A stretch of 38,731 nt of DNA from Pararcticibacter amylolyticus. GTDB taxonomy: Bacteria; Bacteroidota; Bacteroidia; Sphingobacteriales; Sphingobacteriaceae. This document shows positions 1 through 9,840 of this stretch, piece by piece (position 1 is the first letter of the stretch; every line of letters starts with the position of its first letter). The notes below the pieces were generated by a model. That model saw nothing but the letters and a program-made list of their open reading frames with translations, was not told where the DNA came from and did no database searches. The position numbers were made by a program, and so were the translations under genes. The stretch covers positions 114,656-153,386 of the forward strand of contig NZ_QEAS01000015.1 in the NCBI RefSeq assembly GCF_003130405.1, given 5' to 3'.

Positions 1-1331
1 TGGGAAATATTCTCTCAGGCGAAACTGAGTTTTTCAAAGAAATTGGCCAGATCAAATATGAAGGCCCTCAGTCCGACAATCCTCTTGCATTCAGATGGTA
101 TGATGAAAACCGTGTAGTAGCCGGAAAAACATTAAAAGATCATTTTAGATTCGCTTGTGCTTACTGGCATTCATTCTGTGGAAATGGGTCAGATCCGTTT
201 GGAGGCCCTTCACATTTCTTTGCATGGGATAAGAAGAGCGATCCGGTTGAGCGTGCAAAAGATAAAATGGACGCTGCATTTGAGTTCATCACCAAGCTGA
301 ACCTGCCTTATTATTGTTTTCACGATGTCGACCTTGTTGACTATGGCAATGACGTTCTTGAAAATGAGAGAAGACTTCAGGCAATTGTAGAATATGCTAA
401 AGAGAAACAGGCTGCCAGTGGTGTAAAGCTTCTTTGGGGAACTTCCAATCTTTTCAGCAACCCGCGCTACATGAACGGAGCCTCAACCAATCCTGATTTC
501 CATGTATTGACACATGCAGGAGCACAGGTGAAAGCGGCTCTTGACGCAACTATCGCGCTCAATGGAGAAAACTACGTATTCTGGGGCGGTCGTGAAGGTT
601 ATATGAGCCTCCTGAATACCGATATGAAGCGTGAACAAGAGCATTTTGCCCGTTTCCTTCATACTGCAAAGGATTATGCACGGAAAAACGGATTCACAGG
701 AAACTTCTTTATCGAACCGAAACCATGTGAGCCAACCAAGCATCAGTACGATTATGACGCTGCTACCGTTATTGGTTTCCTTCGTCAATATGATCTGCTT
801 GACGACTTTAAACTGAACCTGGAGGTAAACCATGCCACTCTTGCCGGACATACTTTCCAGCATGAAATGCAGGTAGCTGCGGACGCAGGCTTGCTCGGAT
901 CTATGGATGCAAATCGTGGCGATTATCAGAATGGTTGGGATACAGACCAGTTCCCTAATAATGTGTATGAACTTACCGAATGTATGCTGGTATTCCTCGA
1001 AGCAGGTGGACTGAAAGGCGGCGGTGTTAATTTCGATGCGAAGATCAGGAGAAACTCTACTGATTTAGAAGATATCTTTTACGCTCACATCGGAGGTATG
1101 GACACCTTTGCCCGTGCCCTGATCATTGCAGATGACGTGCTTCAGAAGTCTGACTATAAAAAGTTCCGTCAGGAGCGTTACTCGTCATTTGACAGCGGAA
1201 AAGGTAAAGAATTTGAAGATGGCCGGTTAACACTCGAAGATCTTCGTTCTTATGCGATTGAGAAAGGCGAGCCTGCTGCAAAGAGCGGAAAGCAGGAATA
1301 CCTGGAAAATCTGATTAACAGATACCTGTAA
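1..1331 (+). CDS. xylA: Xylose isomerase, 5' end cut by window edge
   Basis: Interconverts D-xylose and D-xylulose in the cytoplasm (and D-glucose/D-fructose in vitro). The reading frame is open from base 3 to the stop at 1331, giving 442 residues; only the first few codons are missing, because the frame opens with the typical N-terminal stretch ending [15 protein letters not shown]. Family landmarks are all present: FHDVD with the catalytic His and Asp, WGGREGY, IEPKP with a metal-binding Glu, [22 protein letters not shown] and NFDAK, which supply the two metal sites. Length matches the roughly 440-residue class II enzymes. An internal ATG at 267 is not the start, since conserved sequence lies upstream of it. 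A strong terminator follows, so it is probably the last gene of a xylose operon unrelated to the PULs. Confidence 0.95.
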   Translation, partial: GNILSGETEFFKEIGQIKYEGPQSDNPLAFRWYDENRVVAGKTLKDHFRFACAYWHSFCGNGSDPFGGPSHFFAWDKKSDPVERAKDKMDAAFEFITKLNLPYYCFHDVDLVDYGNDVLENERRLQAIVEYAKEKQAASGVKLLWGTSNLFSNPRYMNGASTNPDFHVLTHAGAQVKAALDATIALNGENYVFWGGREGYMSLLNTDMKREQEHFARFLHTAKDYARKNGFTGNFFIEPKPCEPTKHQYDYDAATVIGFLRQYDLLDDFKLNLEVNHATLAGHTFQHEMQVAADAGLLGSMDANRGDYQNGWDTDQFPNNVYELTECMLVFLEAGGLKGGGVNFDAKIRRNSTDLEDIFYAHIGGMDTFARALIIADDVLQKSDYKKFRQERYSSFDSGKGKEFEDGRLTLEDLRSYAIEKGEPAAKSGKQEYLENLINRYL

Positions 1332-1358
1332 ATTTTCAAAATAAGTATAATGTGGTTT

Positions 1359-1389
1359 AGCCCTGTGCCGTTTGGTACGGGGCTTTTTT
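1359..1389 (+). terminator. Rho-independent terminator after xylA
   Basis: An 11-bp stem (AGCCCTGTGCC paired with GGTACGGGGCT, two G-T wobbles) closes a GTTT loop and is followed at once by six T residues. It lies 27 bases after the xylA stop and separates xylA from the sigma factor gene. Confidence 0.85.
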
Positions 1390-1420
1390 ATTGGCCGATT
1401 GCAGGCCCTAACCTAAAGCC

Positions 1421-1451
1421 TTTATTTTTCTGAATACATCCTGTAAATTTG
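1421..1451 (+). promoter_or_regulatory. Candidate Bacteroidota-type promoter for the first sigma gene
   Basis: TAAATTTG at 1444-1451 fits the TANNTTTG -7 consensus of Bacteroidota housekeeping promoters. A TTTA 19 bases upstream is one base off the TTTG -33 box. A second -7-like box, TATGTTTG, lies at 1489-1496 but has no -33 match. The leader to the start at 1598 would be about 140 or 95 nt. Confidence 0.35.
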
Positions 1452-1597
1452 CACACATACAGCAGGATGATCTGTGTCAGTTTTTGTCTATGTTTGTTAT
1501 ATAGAATATTTCGCAGTACTTTTAATAAAAAACCAATTTGACACCTATTGATATAGCTATCGGGTGAGAATCATTTATACGGCGCAATCGTTTACTG

Positions 1598-2173
1598 ATG
1601 CAGGACTATCACGGGTTAACTGATTTTGATTTAGCGAAATTGCTGAATAAAAGCGATGAATTTGCTTTCAGGGAAATCTATATCCGTTATTGGGACAGGC
1701 TATACGTAATTGCGAGGAAGCGCCTCAGAGATGCAATCGAAGCAGAAGAGGTTGTTCAGGATATCTTTTGTAATCTATGGCGCAAAAGAGAATCCTTTAC
1801 ACTATCAAAAGGGTTCGATCACTATTTTTCGGTTGCGGTAAAATTCGAGGTGATTAACCGCCTCGCAAAAAAAGCACGCCATTCCATCTTCGAAAAAGAA
1901 GCTTCGTCTACCTTTTCTGAGACAGACTTTTCAACAATTGAATCATTAAATCTCCAGGAATTAAAAAATCAGCTTCAGCAATCAGTAAGTTTGTTACCTG
2001 AAAAATGCCGTATTGTTTTCCTGCTCAAATACGAAAAAGATTACACACAACACCAGATCGCACAGGAACTTCAGATCTCGGAGAAAACAGTCGAGGCCCA
2101 TCTTTCCAAGGCACGTAAAACACTCAGAGGATCTTTTGGAAGTGCATTGACACTGTTAATCGGGCTCCTGTAA
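1598..2173 (+). CDS. ECF RNA polymerase sigma factor, FecI/Bacteroidota PUL type
   Basis: A 191-residue sigma-70 family protein. Region 2 spans roughly residues 22-90, with FREIYIRYWDRLYVIARKRL followed by the EAEEVVQDIFCNLWRKRE helix. Region 4 spans roughly 130-180, with LPEKCRIVFLLKYEKDYTQHQIA and the helix-turn-helix QISEKTVEAHLSKARKTLR. It would direct RNA polymerase to PUL A promoters when released by the anti-sigma encoded next. The fecR start lies 89 bases downstream, giving the usual sigma, fecR, susC, susD order, so signalling probably runs from glycan-loaded SusC through FecR to this protein. The C-terminal hydrophobic tail (SALTLLIGLL) is common in this family. The target promoter sequence is not known. 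Confidence 0.92.
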   Translation: MQDYHGLTDFDLAKLLNKSDEFAFREIYIRYWDRLYVIARKRLRDAIEAEEVVQDIFCNLWRKRESFTLSKGFDHYFSVAVKFEVINRLAKKARHSIFEKEASSTFSETDFSTIESLNLQELKNQLQQSVSLLPEKCRIVFLLKYEKDYTQHQIAQELQISEKTVEAHLSKARKTLRGSFGSALTLLIGLL

Positions 2174-2262
2174 ACTGTCTAAGACACGACAGAATAATTT
2201 TTTTTTCATATCACTAAGGGATTTTAAGTTTTGCGTTGGCTATACTGAAAACAACCAATCCA

Positions 2263-3435
2263 ATGCCTAAAAGAAAGCGGGAGGAAATCATTCAGGAGCT
2301 TGCCAGAAAGTGGCAGGAGGGTACCATTACAGAGGAAGAAAAAGTAATGTTTAACAAATGGTACCATTCTTTTGATGACACCCTCCTGGAAGAAACATCT
2401 TTTGAAAATCCTGAAGAACTGAGGGAACGGCTATACAGGACAGTTTATGAAAAAGAAGGGATCGGGAAAAGGAGACAAATCCGTTTCCTCAGGCGTGTTT
2501 CAGCTGTGGCAGCGTCAGTACTGCTTATCGTTTCTTTCAGTTTTTATCTCTATTTCGGTCATTCGCAGACAGAGCATGGAAGCCTGAAGGAGAGCGCTCA
2601 TTCTGCCAATATCCTTCCCGGTGGTAACAGAGCAGTTCTCACTCTTGCTGATGGTTCCAGTATCATCCTCGACAGTGCCGAAAACGGAGTCCTGGTTAAC
2701 CAGGGAAATATTTCGATCCGTAAAAGTAAAGAAGGGCAGCTTATATACCAGGTGAGTAGCCAGGTAAAAAAAGCTGTGGGGGAAAGCCTGATCTTCAATA
2801 CAATCACTACTCCACGCGGGGGGCAGTACCAGGTGGATCTGCCCGACGGTACCAGGGTGTGGTTGAATGCAGCCTCTATGTTGAAATTTCCTGCTGTTTT
2901 TAGCTCGAAGGAGCGAAGAGTGGAACTGCAGGGTGAGGCATACTTTGAAGTAGCTTCAGCAGCAGGAAAGGGAAAGAGGCTCCCGTTCATTGTCGTCAGC
3001 GGAGAACAGCAGGTAAGTGTACTAGGTACCCACTTTAATATCAATGCGTATGGTGATGAAGAGATAATGAAAACTACTCTGCTTGAGGGCGCAGTAAAGG
3101 TTTCCAAAACAGGCATTAAACAGTCGGAGATCCTGCATCCCGGACAACAGGCGCGGGTGGGTAGAGATATTAAAGTCGCGCCTGTTGATACCGAACAGGA
3201 AATGGCCTGGAAAAGAGGATATTTTATTTTTGATAACGAAAGCGTTCAGAGCATTATGCGCAAGATTTCCCGGTGGTATGATGTAGACGTAGAATATAAA
3301 GGAAATATTCAGCACCGGAAATACGCAGGGACTATTCAGAGATCTGAGAATATTTCAGAGGTCCTCAGAATAATGGAATTAACAAAATCAATTCATTTCA
3401 GGATAGAAGAGAGGAGGGTCATTGTCATGCCATAG
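2263..3435 (+). CDS. FecR-family anti-sigma factor of PUL A
   Basis: An inner-membrane anti-sigma protein of 390 residues from the ATG at 2263. The frame extends upstream to a TTG at 2236, but the conserved N-terminus (MPKRKREEIIQELARKWQEG) fits the ATG. Order: a short cytoplasmic sigma-binding domain (about 1-70), one transmembrane helix (about 79-98), the periplasmic FecR domain (TTPRGGQYQVDLPDGTRVWL through GEAYFEVA and LGTHFNINAYGDEE) and a C-terminal DUF4974-like domain (FIFDNESVQSIMRKISRWYD onward) that contacts the STN domain of the receptor. It sits between its sigma factor and its SusC, so it should transmit substrate binding at the outer membrane to the sigma factor. Confidence 0.93.
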   Translation: MPKRKREEIIQELARKWQEGTITEEEKVMFNKWYHSFDDTLLEETSFENPEELRERLYRTVYEKEGIGKRRQIRFLRRVSAVAASVLLIVSFSFYLYFGHSQTEHGSLKESAHSANILPGGNRAVLTLADGSSIILDSAENGVLVNQGNISIRKSKEGQLIYQVSSQVKKAVGESLIFNTITTPRGGQYQVDLPDGTRVWLNAASMLKFPAVFSSKERRVELQGEAYFEVASAAGKGKRLPFIVVSGEQQVSVLGTHFNINAYGDEEIMKTTLLEGAVKVSKTGIKQSEILHPGQQARVGRDIKVAPVDTEQEMAWKRGYFIFDNESVQSIMRKISRWYDVDVEYKGNIQHRKYAGTIQRSENISEVLRIMELTKSIHFRIEERRVIVMP

Positions 3436-3476
3436 ATATACTTCCAATTATTATTTACCTAAGATTGACCGGAATA

Positions 3477-3504
3477 ACCAGGAGCGATTAGGCCCGCTCC
3501 TGGT
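3477..3504 (+). promoter_or_regulatory. Conserved hairpin in the leader of susC (PUL A)
   Basis: A perfect 10-bp inverted repeat (ACCAGGAGCG and CGCTCCTGGT) with an 8-nt loop lies between fecR and susC, ending 61 nt before the susC start. The same ACCAGG/CCTGGTAT core recurs in the other two susC leaders at 12080-12108 and 18919-18947. No T-tract follows on either strand, so it does not look like a simple terminator. A role in mRNA processing, stability or protein binding is inferred. Confidence 0.6.
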
Positions 3505-3565
3505 ATCCTGAAGGCCGATCATAAAGAGTGAGCTAACACATTTTATAATTATAACCCTAAAACAA

Positions 3566-6500
3566 ATGTATAAAATTTGTACTGGATTAATATGCAGTTA
3601 CAGAAGCTGCATTCCCTTAAAACTACTGCTACTCATGAAACTAACCATTGTTTTACTGATGGCAGCATTCTTACAGGTCAGTGCTGCGGGGTATGCGCAA
3701 AAAATAAGTCTATCCGGGCAGAACATCAAAATAGAAGAGGTCTTTAAAAAGATAAAAAAACAGTCTGATTATAACTTTTTCTACGATACCGAAATGTTGC
3801 AGCAGACCCAGCCTGTTAGCATCGATGTAAGAAACGTGCCTGTTGAAGTCGTTCTCGAAAAATGTTTTGCGGGACAGCCGCTCACGTTTGTCATTGAGAA
3901 AAAGACAATTGTTGTGATGAAAAAAACAGGAAATGCAGAAACTCTGGTCAGAGGCTCTGTATTACCGGTTGCTATATCCGGAAAAGTAACGGATGAGAAG
4001 GGGGAGGGGCTTCCGGGGGTGAGTGTGCGGGTGAAAGGAACGTCTGCTGCGACCTCCACTGATATTAACGGAGGCTTCAGGATCTCTGTAGGCGATAACA
4101 ATGCGGTGCTGGTTTTCTCTTTTATCGGATTTGCGGCAAAAGAGATCCCCGTAAAAAATCAAACATTTATTTCTGTCAGGCTGGAGCCCGAAGAAAAGGC
4201 ACTTGAAGAAGTCGTCGTGATCGGTTACGGCACACAGAGAAGAACCAGTGTGGTAGGCGCAATTGATCAGATAAAAGCCACCCAGATCGAAGAGAGGCCC
4301 GTAAGCAATCTTACCCAGGCATTGCAGGGCGCATCGGCGAATCTTGTTATCCAGCAACGTAGTATGAACCCCAATGATAATACTATGAACATCAATCTGA
4401 GGGGGGTAACTACTATTACCAACAACTCCCCCTTATTGGTCATAGACGGGATCATTGCGGATGACATCAATATGATGAATAACCTGAATCCTAACGATAT
4501 TGAAAATATTTCTGTTCTGAAAGATGCGGGCAGTGCTGCTATTTTTGGATCCCGCTCTGCAAACGGAGTGCTGCTGGTTACTACCAAGAAAGGAAAGCTG
4601 AACATGAAACCCACATTGAAGTTTAGCGGACTTATGGGTACTCAGCATCCCTCTATACTTCTTAAGCCATTAAAAGGTTATCAGAATGCCCTGCTGCGTA
4701 ACGATGCGTTTGTCAACACAGGATCAAACCCTATTTATTCTTCCGAACAAATCGCACAGTTTGCCACGGGTGACAGCGAATATTTCCTGAAAGGTATTCT
4801 GAAAGATGGAATGCAGCAGAACTATAATTTAAGTATCCAGGGAGGATCCAGCAATACAACCTATATGATCTCAACTGGATATTATGATCAGCGAAGCAAT
4901 TTCAAAGGGCCTGATTATGGTGCCAGACGGTATAATCTGCGCTCTAATTTAACCACCCAGGTAGGCAAATTCAAATTGTCGTCCATCTTATGGTACGACC
5001 GGAATAATGGCAAAGCCTACCAGGGAGATAATGGATTTCTGATAGCTGATGCATCCCGTATCCCTGTATATAATACCTATGTATTGAAGGACGCAGAGGG
5101 AAAGTATTATGCGAATGATGTGCTCACCGGAGGTAATCCGCTTGCAGCCCTGGAGCATGGAGGATATATCAATACAATCAATGATCACTTTCAGGCTAGC
5201 TTAAACGGCGAATTGGAAATTATAAAAGGACTTAAGGCGAAAGGGGTGATTGGATATGATCTTCGCCCGGACAGCCGCTTGATCAGAAGGTTTTACTGGC
5301 CGGTTTACAGCCTTTCCGGAGACCCTGCACCTATCAATCAAAACAATTCCAACGCCTATCATATTGAAGACTTCAGCGCGAAAGCAACTTCTCTGAATAC
5401 ACAGGCGATGCTTGATTTTCAGCGCACCTTCGCTTCTCATCATAACGTAACAGCCTTGGTTGGCTATTCCAATGAATCATACAGGCAGTTACGGCAGGAA
5501 CTGAAAAGACAATATGTAGATCCTGTTTTAGGTATCCCTATTGAGGGAACAATAACAGACGCCACAAGTTATAATACACCCGGTGGTACAACAGAGCGTA
5601 GTATTAACTCCTGGTTTGGCAGGGCCGGATATTCTTTTGACGACAGATATTATGCTGAAGCCAGTTTTCGTTATGATGGCTCAACAAAGTTTGGAAGTAA
5701 CAACCGGTGGGGCTTTTTTCCTTCTTTTTCTGCCGGTTGGCGCATTTCGGAAGAAGATTTCTTTAGTGTTTATAAACAGAAGGTGGGCGACCTGAAGATC
5801 AGGGGCTCATACGGACAATTGGGCGTTCAGACAGCCGACGATTACCAGACGTTTACTACCTACAATATTTACCTTAATCAATACGGGTTCAATAACGTTT
5901 CAGTTCCGGGTACCGGTTATATGTTCGGAAATCCAGATCTCAAATGGGAGACGGCAACTTCATTCAACATCGGGGCGGATGCTTCCTTCTTTAATGGAAG
6001 GCTCAATACATCTTTTGATTATTTTCATAAGAATACGAAAGACATCCTGCTGAAACCCGAAACCCCTCTTACTTTAGGCGGGGCCGTTCCTTTTGCTAAT
6101 CTGGCGGCTATGGCGAATCAGGGTTGGGAGCTTTCAGTCAATTACAATCTCCGGCATAATGGCTTTAGTCATACCTTCGGATTTAACATCGGTGATTCGA
6201 GAAATAAAGTAACAAAATTTGAAGGGAATGAACAGATCTCAAAAGCTGATCAGATTGAACGTATTATCCGGGTGGGATTGCCGCTCTATAGCTATTATGG
6301 TTATAAGACCGATGGATTATTTCAAAATGATGAAGATATTAAGAATTCAGCTCTTCCCGTTGGTGTCCTTCCGCAACCAGGTGATATAAAATATAAAGAC
6401 CGGAACGGCGATGGAATCATTGATGATAGCGACCGCTATGTCCTTGGACATGCTTTCCCAAGATTTACTTTCGGTTTTACCTATGACATGCAGTGGAAGG

Positions 6501-6976
6501 GATTCGATGTAAATATGCTTTGGCAGGGAGTAGGTAAGCGTGATATGGCATTGAGGGGAGAGATTACCGAACCTTTTCACGGCGGATACTCATTTGTCAT
6601 GTTTGAACATCAGCTCGACTACTGGACCCCTGCAAATACAGATGCCAAATGGCCCCGTTTAACTGCGCCCAGTACAGCTTCTTATACCAATAACTATGGC
6701 AAAGGATCTGATTTTAATATCTTCAGTGCCGCTTATCTCAGGTTGAAAAATATTCAGATAGGCTACACTCTCCCCAAAAAGCTTACAGGTCGCCTGGGCA
6801 TGAGCAGGACTCGTGTTTTTGTAAGTGGGCAGAATCTGCTTACTTTTTCTAAGAACTCGTTTATCGACCCTGAATCTACCGAGTTCGGGGCAAATATGAA
6901 TGCTTCAGGGGCTAATAGCGGGCGTAATTACCCCGTGCTGAAATATATTGGTGGTGGTATAAATATCGACTTCTAA
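3566..6976 (+). CDS. SusC/RagA-family TonB-dependent receptor with STN domain (PUL A)
   Basis: An outer-membrane glycan importer of 1136 residues. The N-terminal leader MYKICTGLICSYRSC, placed ahead of the signal peptide (about 17-44), is typical of Sphingobacteriaceae SusC proteins. STN signalling domain about 46-118; carboxypeptidase-regulatory-like beta domain about 137-207 (ISGKVTDEKGEGLPGVSV); then LEEVVVIGYGTQRR, the plug with the SusC signature (ISVLKDAGSAAIFGSRSANG), and a beta-barrel ending in INIDF with a terminal Phe. The STN domain implies transmembrane signalling through the FecR upstream. It pairs with the SusD 18 nt downstream. A GH76 mannanase in the same operon suggests an alpha-mannan oligosaccharide substrate, but the protein alone does not show this. 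Confidence 0.95.
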   Translation: MYKICTGLICSYRSCIPLKLLLLMKLTIVLLMAAFLQVSAAGYAQKISLSGQNIKIEEVFKKIKKQSDYNFFYDTEMLQQTQPVSIDVRNVPVEVVLEKCFAGQPLTFVIEKKTIVVMKKTGNAETLVRGSVLPVAISGKVTDEKGEGLPGVSVRVKGTSAATSTDINGGFRISVGDNNAVLVFSFIGFAAKEIPVKNQTFISVRLEPEEKALEEVVVIGYGTQRRTSVVGAIDQIKATQIEERPVSNLTQALQGASANLVIQQRSMNPNDNTMNINLRGVTTITNNSPLLVIDGIIADDINMMNNLNPNDIENISVLKDAGSAAIFGSRSANGVLLVTTKKGKLNMKPTLKFSGLMGTQHPSILLKPLKGYQNALLRNDAFVNTGSNPIYSSEQIAQFATGDSEYFLKGILKDGMQQNYNLSIQGGSSNTTYMISTGYYDQRSNFKGPDYGARRYNLRSNLTTQVGKFKLSSILWYDRNNGKAYQGDNGFLIADASRIPVYNTYVLKDAEGKYYANDVLTGGNPLAALEHGGYINTINDHFQASLNGELEIIKGLKAKGVIGYDLRPDSRLIRRFYWPVYSLSGDPAPINQNNSNAYHIEDFSAKATSLNTQAMLDFQRTFASHHNVTALVGYSNESYRQLRQELKRQYVDPVLGIPIEGTITDATSYNTPGGTTERSINSWFGRAGYSFDDRYYAEASFRYDGSTKFGSNNRWGFFPSFSAGWRISEEDFFSVYKQKVGDLKIRGSYGQLGVQTADDYQTFTTYNIYLNQYGFNNVSVPGTGYMFGNPDLKWETATSFNIGADASFFNGRLNTSFDYFHKNTKDILLKPETPLTLGGAVPFANLAAMANQGWELSVNYNLRHNGFSHTFGFNIGDSRNKVTKFEGNEQISKADQIERIIRVGLPLYSYYGYKTDGLFQNDEDIKNSALPVGVLPQPGDIKYKDRNGDGIIDDSDRYVLGHAFPRFTFGFTYDMQWKGFDVNMLWQGVGKRDMALRGEITEPFHGGYSFVMFEHQLDYWTPANTDAKWPRLTAPSTASYTNNYGKGSDFNIFSAAYLRLKNIQIGYTLPKKLTGRLGMSRTRVFVSGQNLLTFSKNSFIDPESTEFGANMNASGANSGRNYPVLKYIGGGINIDF

Positions 6977-6994
6977 CAGACAATATTGACCAAA

Positions 6995-8626
6995 ATGAAA
7001 AGGAAACTTATTAAATACGGAACAGGTGTAATTGCCGGGCTATGTTTGTGTCTGACAGCTTGTGTGAAGATGGATGTTGTACCAGCCGACAAGTTTACTG
7101 ACGCCACCTACTGGACTTCAGAGGATAAGGCCAACTCTGTTCTTAATATGGCTTACAGGCAAATGTTTTCAAATAATTACATCTTCAGTAACGAGATCCT
7201 CAGTGATAATGTGTACAACGGTTATGGGACGATAGATGAGAAGATCATTGTATCCGGCTTGGCGGATGCTTCAAATCCCCGGTTTAAAAATGAGTGGGGT
7301 GACAGCTACGCCGGGATAAAAACCTGTCATACCTTCCTGCAAAATGTAGACAGAGTGACCGCCATGAGCGAAGAATTAAGGCTGAGAAGAAAAGCTGAGG
7401 CTCGTTTTATCCGTGCAATGCTCTATCTCGATCTGACCACATGGTATGGAGACATTCCTCATTTTACAGAAGACATTACACTTGAAGAATCAAAGCTTTT
7501 GACGCGTAAACCACAGGCTGAAATACGAGCCTGGATACATAATGAGCTGGATGAGGTCGCCGCAATTCTTCCCTCGAAACAAGGGTATGAAGCTAAAGAT
7601 AACGGAAGAATAACCAGCGGAGCTGCAATAGCCCTGAATGCCCGGGCTTACTTGTATGAAAATAATTGGGAGAAAGTAGCTGAATATGCAGGGAAACTTA
7701 TCAATTCCACTCAATATGGCTCATACGAACTTTTTAACAATTATGAGCAGATGTTCTGGGCCGGAAATGAATATAACAGCGAGATGATTCTCACTTATCA
7801 GTTTGTGCCGGACGTCAGAACATGGGGGAATCTGGTGGACTATGCACCCATGTCTGCAAACGCCAGGCTGAACCTCGCCGGGCCTACCCAGGGACTGGTT
7901 GATAGTTATCTGATGAAAAATGGCGAAAAGTGGACTTCTGCTAATCCCGACTATGCAGACCGTGATCCCCGTATGAATGCCACTATCGTGTATGACGGGG
8001 CGAAATGGACCGATCGTACAGGGACACAGTACACTATTGTGATCCATCCCGAAGGTACCAGCCCTGCAGGAAAGCCCTCTGATAAATACACCGGGATAGG
8101 AACAGCGCAAACTTCAACCGGTTACTATTACCGTAAATTTGCTGATCCTACGCCTTCAACTTACAGGGAGGGGACCTGGGAATCAAGTGCCGACTTGCCA
8201 ATCATTCGTTTTGCCGACATCCTTCTTATGTATGCTGAGGCAAAAAACGAACTGGGCCAGATGGACGCTTCAGTCTGGAACCAGACTATAAAACGTTTAA
8301 GACAACGCGCCGGGTTTGATAATGTAGCTAAGGCTATGGATCTTCCGGCAGGTAATCAGGACGCATTGCGCGAAGTGATCCGCAACGAGCGCAGGGTTGA
8401 GCTTGCTCTTGAAGGCCTCAGGGTTTTCGACATCAGAAGATGGAAAATAGCTGACCAGGTACTGACACAAACTCCCAGAGGAGCAAAATTTGATAAAAGC
8501 AGCGGTACCTACGATTATATCAAGTTACCGGCCGGCAATTTCAGTAAAGACCGTGATTTCCTCTGGGCTATTCCGCGGAGTGAAAGAATATTGAACCCCA
8601 ACTTAACACAAAATCCAGGATACTAA
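6995..8626 (+). CDS. SusD/RagB-family glycan-binding lipoprotein (PUL A)
   Basis: A surface lipoprotein of 543 residues that forms the lid of the preceding SusC. The ATG at 6995 is preferred over an in-frame TTG at 6986 because it gives a clean lipoprotein signal (MKRKLIKYG, hydrophobic core, LTAC). Family landmarks: EARFIRAMLYLDLTTWYGDIPHF in the helical TPR-like region, IIRFADILLMYAEAKNELGQ, VIRNERRVELALEGLRVFDI, and the near-universal C-terminal LNPNLTQNPGY. It should capture oligosaccharides at the cell surface and hand them to SusC. Confidence 0.95.
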   Translation: MKRKLIKYGTGVIAGLCLCLTACVKMDVVPADKFTDATYWTSEDKANSVLNMAYRQMFSNNYIFSNEILSDNVYNGYGTIDEKIIVSGLADASNPRFKNEWGDSYAGIKTCHTFLQNVDRVTAMSEELRLRRKAEARFIRAMLYLDLTTWYGDIPHFTEDITLEESKLLTRKPQAEIRAWIHNELDEVAAILPSKQGYEAKDNGRITSGAAIALNARAYLYENNWEKVAEYAGKLINSTQYGSYELFNNYEQMFWAGNEYNSEMILTYQFVPDVRTWGNLVDYAPMSANARLNLAGPTQGLVDSYLMKNGEKWTSANPDYADRDPRMNATIVYDGAKWTDRTGTQYTIVIHPEGTSPAGKPSDKYTGIGTAQTSTGYYYRKFADPTPSTYREGTWESSADLPIIRFADILLMYAEAKNELGQMDASVWNQTIKRLRQRAGFDNVAKAMDLPAGNQDALREVIRNERRVELALEGLRVFDIRRWKIADQVLTQTPRGAKFDKSSGTYDYIKLPAGNFSKDRDFLWAIPRSERILNPNLTQNPGY

Positions 8627-8679
8627 GAATAAGGACAGGAACACCTCTGTTCTAATGATCACTTTAACGAATTACTAAA

Positions 8680-9801
8680 ATGAAAAAGAACATATTTTCA
8701 ATGGCCGTTTCTTTATTTCTGTTGTTTGTTTTTAGCAGCTGCGATAAAGACAACGAATTTAAAGAAGTAGCGGTAACAGAAGTAAATGCTCTCTATTCTC
8801 CCAATGATGGCCGGAACGTAGTATTGCAATCATCGGCATCATCATCCCTGTATTTTGAATGGGAGAAAGCTACGGCACAGGATAATGGCCTTGTCTATTA
8901 CGATGTGTTGTTCGATAAACCCGATGGTGACTTTTCAAACCCGGTTTATACCGTACCTTCCGACAATAATGGAATCAGTACAGGTGCTAGTATCACACAT
9001 AAAATACTTAACAGGGTTGGTGCTTTGTCCGGTATTGCAACGTCTGCTGAAGGCACGCTTAAATGGACGGTCAGATCATCAAGGGGCCTTACGAAAGTTC
9101 TTTCAAAACAAAGCCGCACTATCAAAATAACCAGACTCAGCAGTATTGAATCGCCAGCAGCCTTATATCTCACAGGCGAAGGTACTGAGGCCGGTGCAAA
9201 CCTTTCAGATGCGTTAATGGTGAAAGGTCTTGAAGGCGGAACTGAATTTGAGATCTATACGAAGTTGCTTGCAGGTAAAAAATATTCTTTCGTTGATTCC
9301 AGGACCAGTGTCTCCAGGACTTTTTCAATTGATGCAGGGGGCACTACCTTTAAAGAAAATGCTGATGGAGCAGTTGTTTCTAAAGATGGCGTTTATAAGA
9401 TCAGTCTCGATTTTAACACTTCTTCCGCATCGGTTAAGGAAGTTACCAAACTCGACTTTTTTATGTGTACTCCTCAGAAAAGAGCGGCATTAACTTATCA
9501 GGGAAAAGGAGTGTGGAGAATAAATGATCTGGTTCCTGACTTTACTACGAATTGGAGTGATGACCGGTATTTCTTCTGGATGACCATTGGCGGAGAAGAA
9601 CAAAAAGTCGGAAGCAAGAACAAAGACAATCAACCTCCTTCCACAACAAGCGGAGCGTATTTTGATCTGTATTTTTATCCAACAGATAAAAATCAGTGGG
9701 ATTATTCGTTTAAGTTCCCCAACAGGTCAGTTCCTAAATGCAGTATAGTGTTCCATCTTAGCGGAGATAGTCCTAAGTATTATTATGAAGTGCTTTACTA
9801 A
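8680..9801 (+). CDS. SusE/SusF-like surface glycan-binding lipoprotein
   Basis: A 373-residue lipoprotein with signal MKKNIFSMAVSLFLLFVFSS and lipobox Cys 20. The N-terminal 120 residues resemble the SusE Ig-like domain: alternation of LYFEWEKA, YYDVLFDKPDGDFSNPVY and LKWTVRSSRG. Two further beta-rich segments follow (about 155-255 and 260-373); in SusE/F proteins such tandem domains bind starch or other glycans at the cell surface. The position directly after SusD and before a glycanase fits a surface glycan-binding protein. Ligand is unknown; alpha-mannan is inferred from the GH76 neighbour. Confidence 0.8.
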   Translation: MKKNIFSMAVSLFLLFVFSSCDKDNEFKEVAVTEVNALYSPNDGRNVVLQSSASSSLYFEWEKATAQDNGLVYYDVLFDKPDGDFSNPVYTVPSDNNGISTGASITHKILNRVGALSGIATSAEGTLKWTVRSSRGLTKVLSKQSRTIKITRLSSIESPAALYLTGEGTEAGANLSDALMVKGLEGGTEFEIYTKLLAGKKYSFVDSRTSVSRTFSIDAGGTTFKENADGAVVSKDGVYKISLDFNTSSASVKEVTKLDFFMCTPQKRAALTYQGKGVWRINDLVPDFTTNWSDDRYFFWMTIGGEEQKVGSKNKDNQPPSTTSGAYFDLYFYPTDKNQWDYSFKFPNRSVPKCSIVFHLSGDSPKYYYEVLY

Positions 9802-9840
9802 TATGCATTATCACTCGGAAGATCAAGCATCAGATAACAG

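Noticed and set aside
1489-1496. Second -7-like box TATGTTTG before the first sigma gene
   Set aside because: No TTTG-like -33 element at 18-20 bases upstream, so the box at 1444 was preferred.
2598-3116. Open frame on the - strand inside fecR (and many similar - strand frames across the window)
   Set aside because: They lie opposite well-supported genes, show no family motif and look like codon-bias shadows.
3477-3504. Hairpin as intrinsic terminator, on either strand (for example of an antisense RNA to susC)
   Set aside because: None of the three copies is followed by a T-run on the + strand, nor preceded by an A-run that would give one on the - strand.
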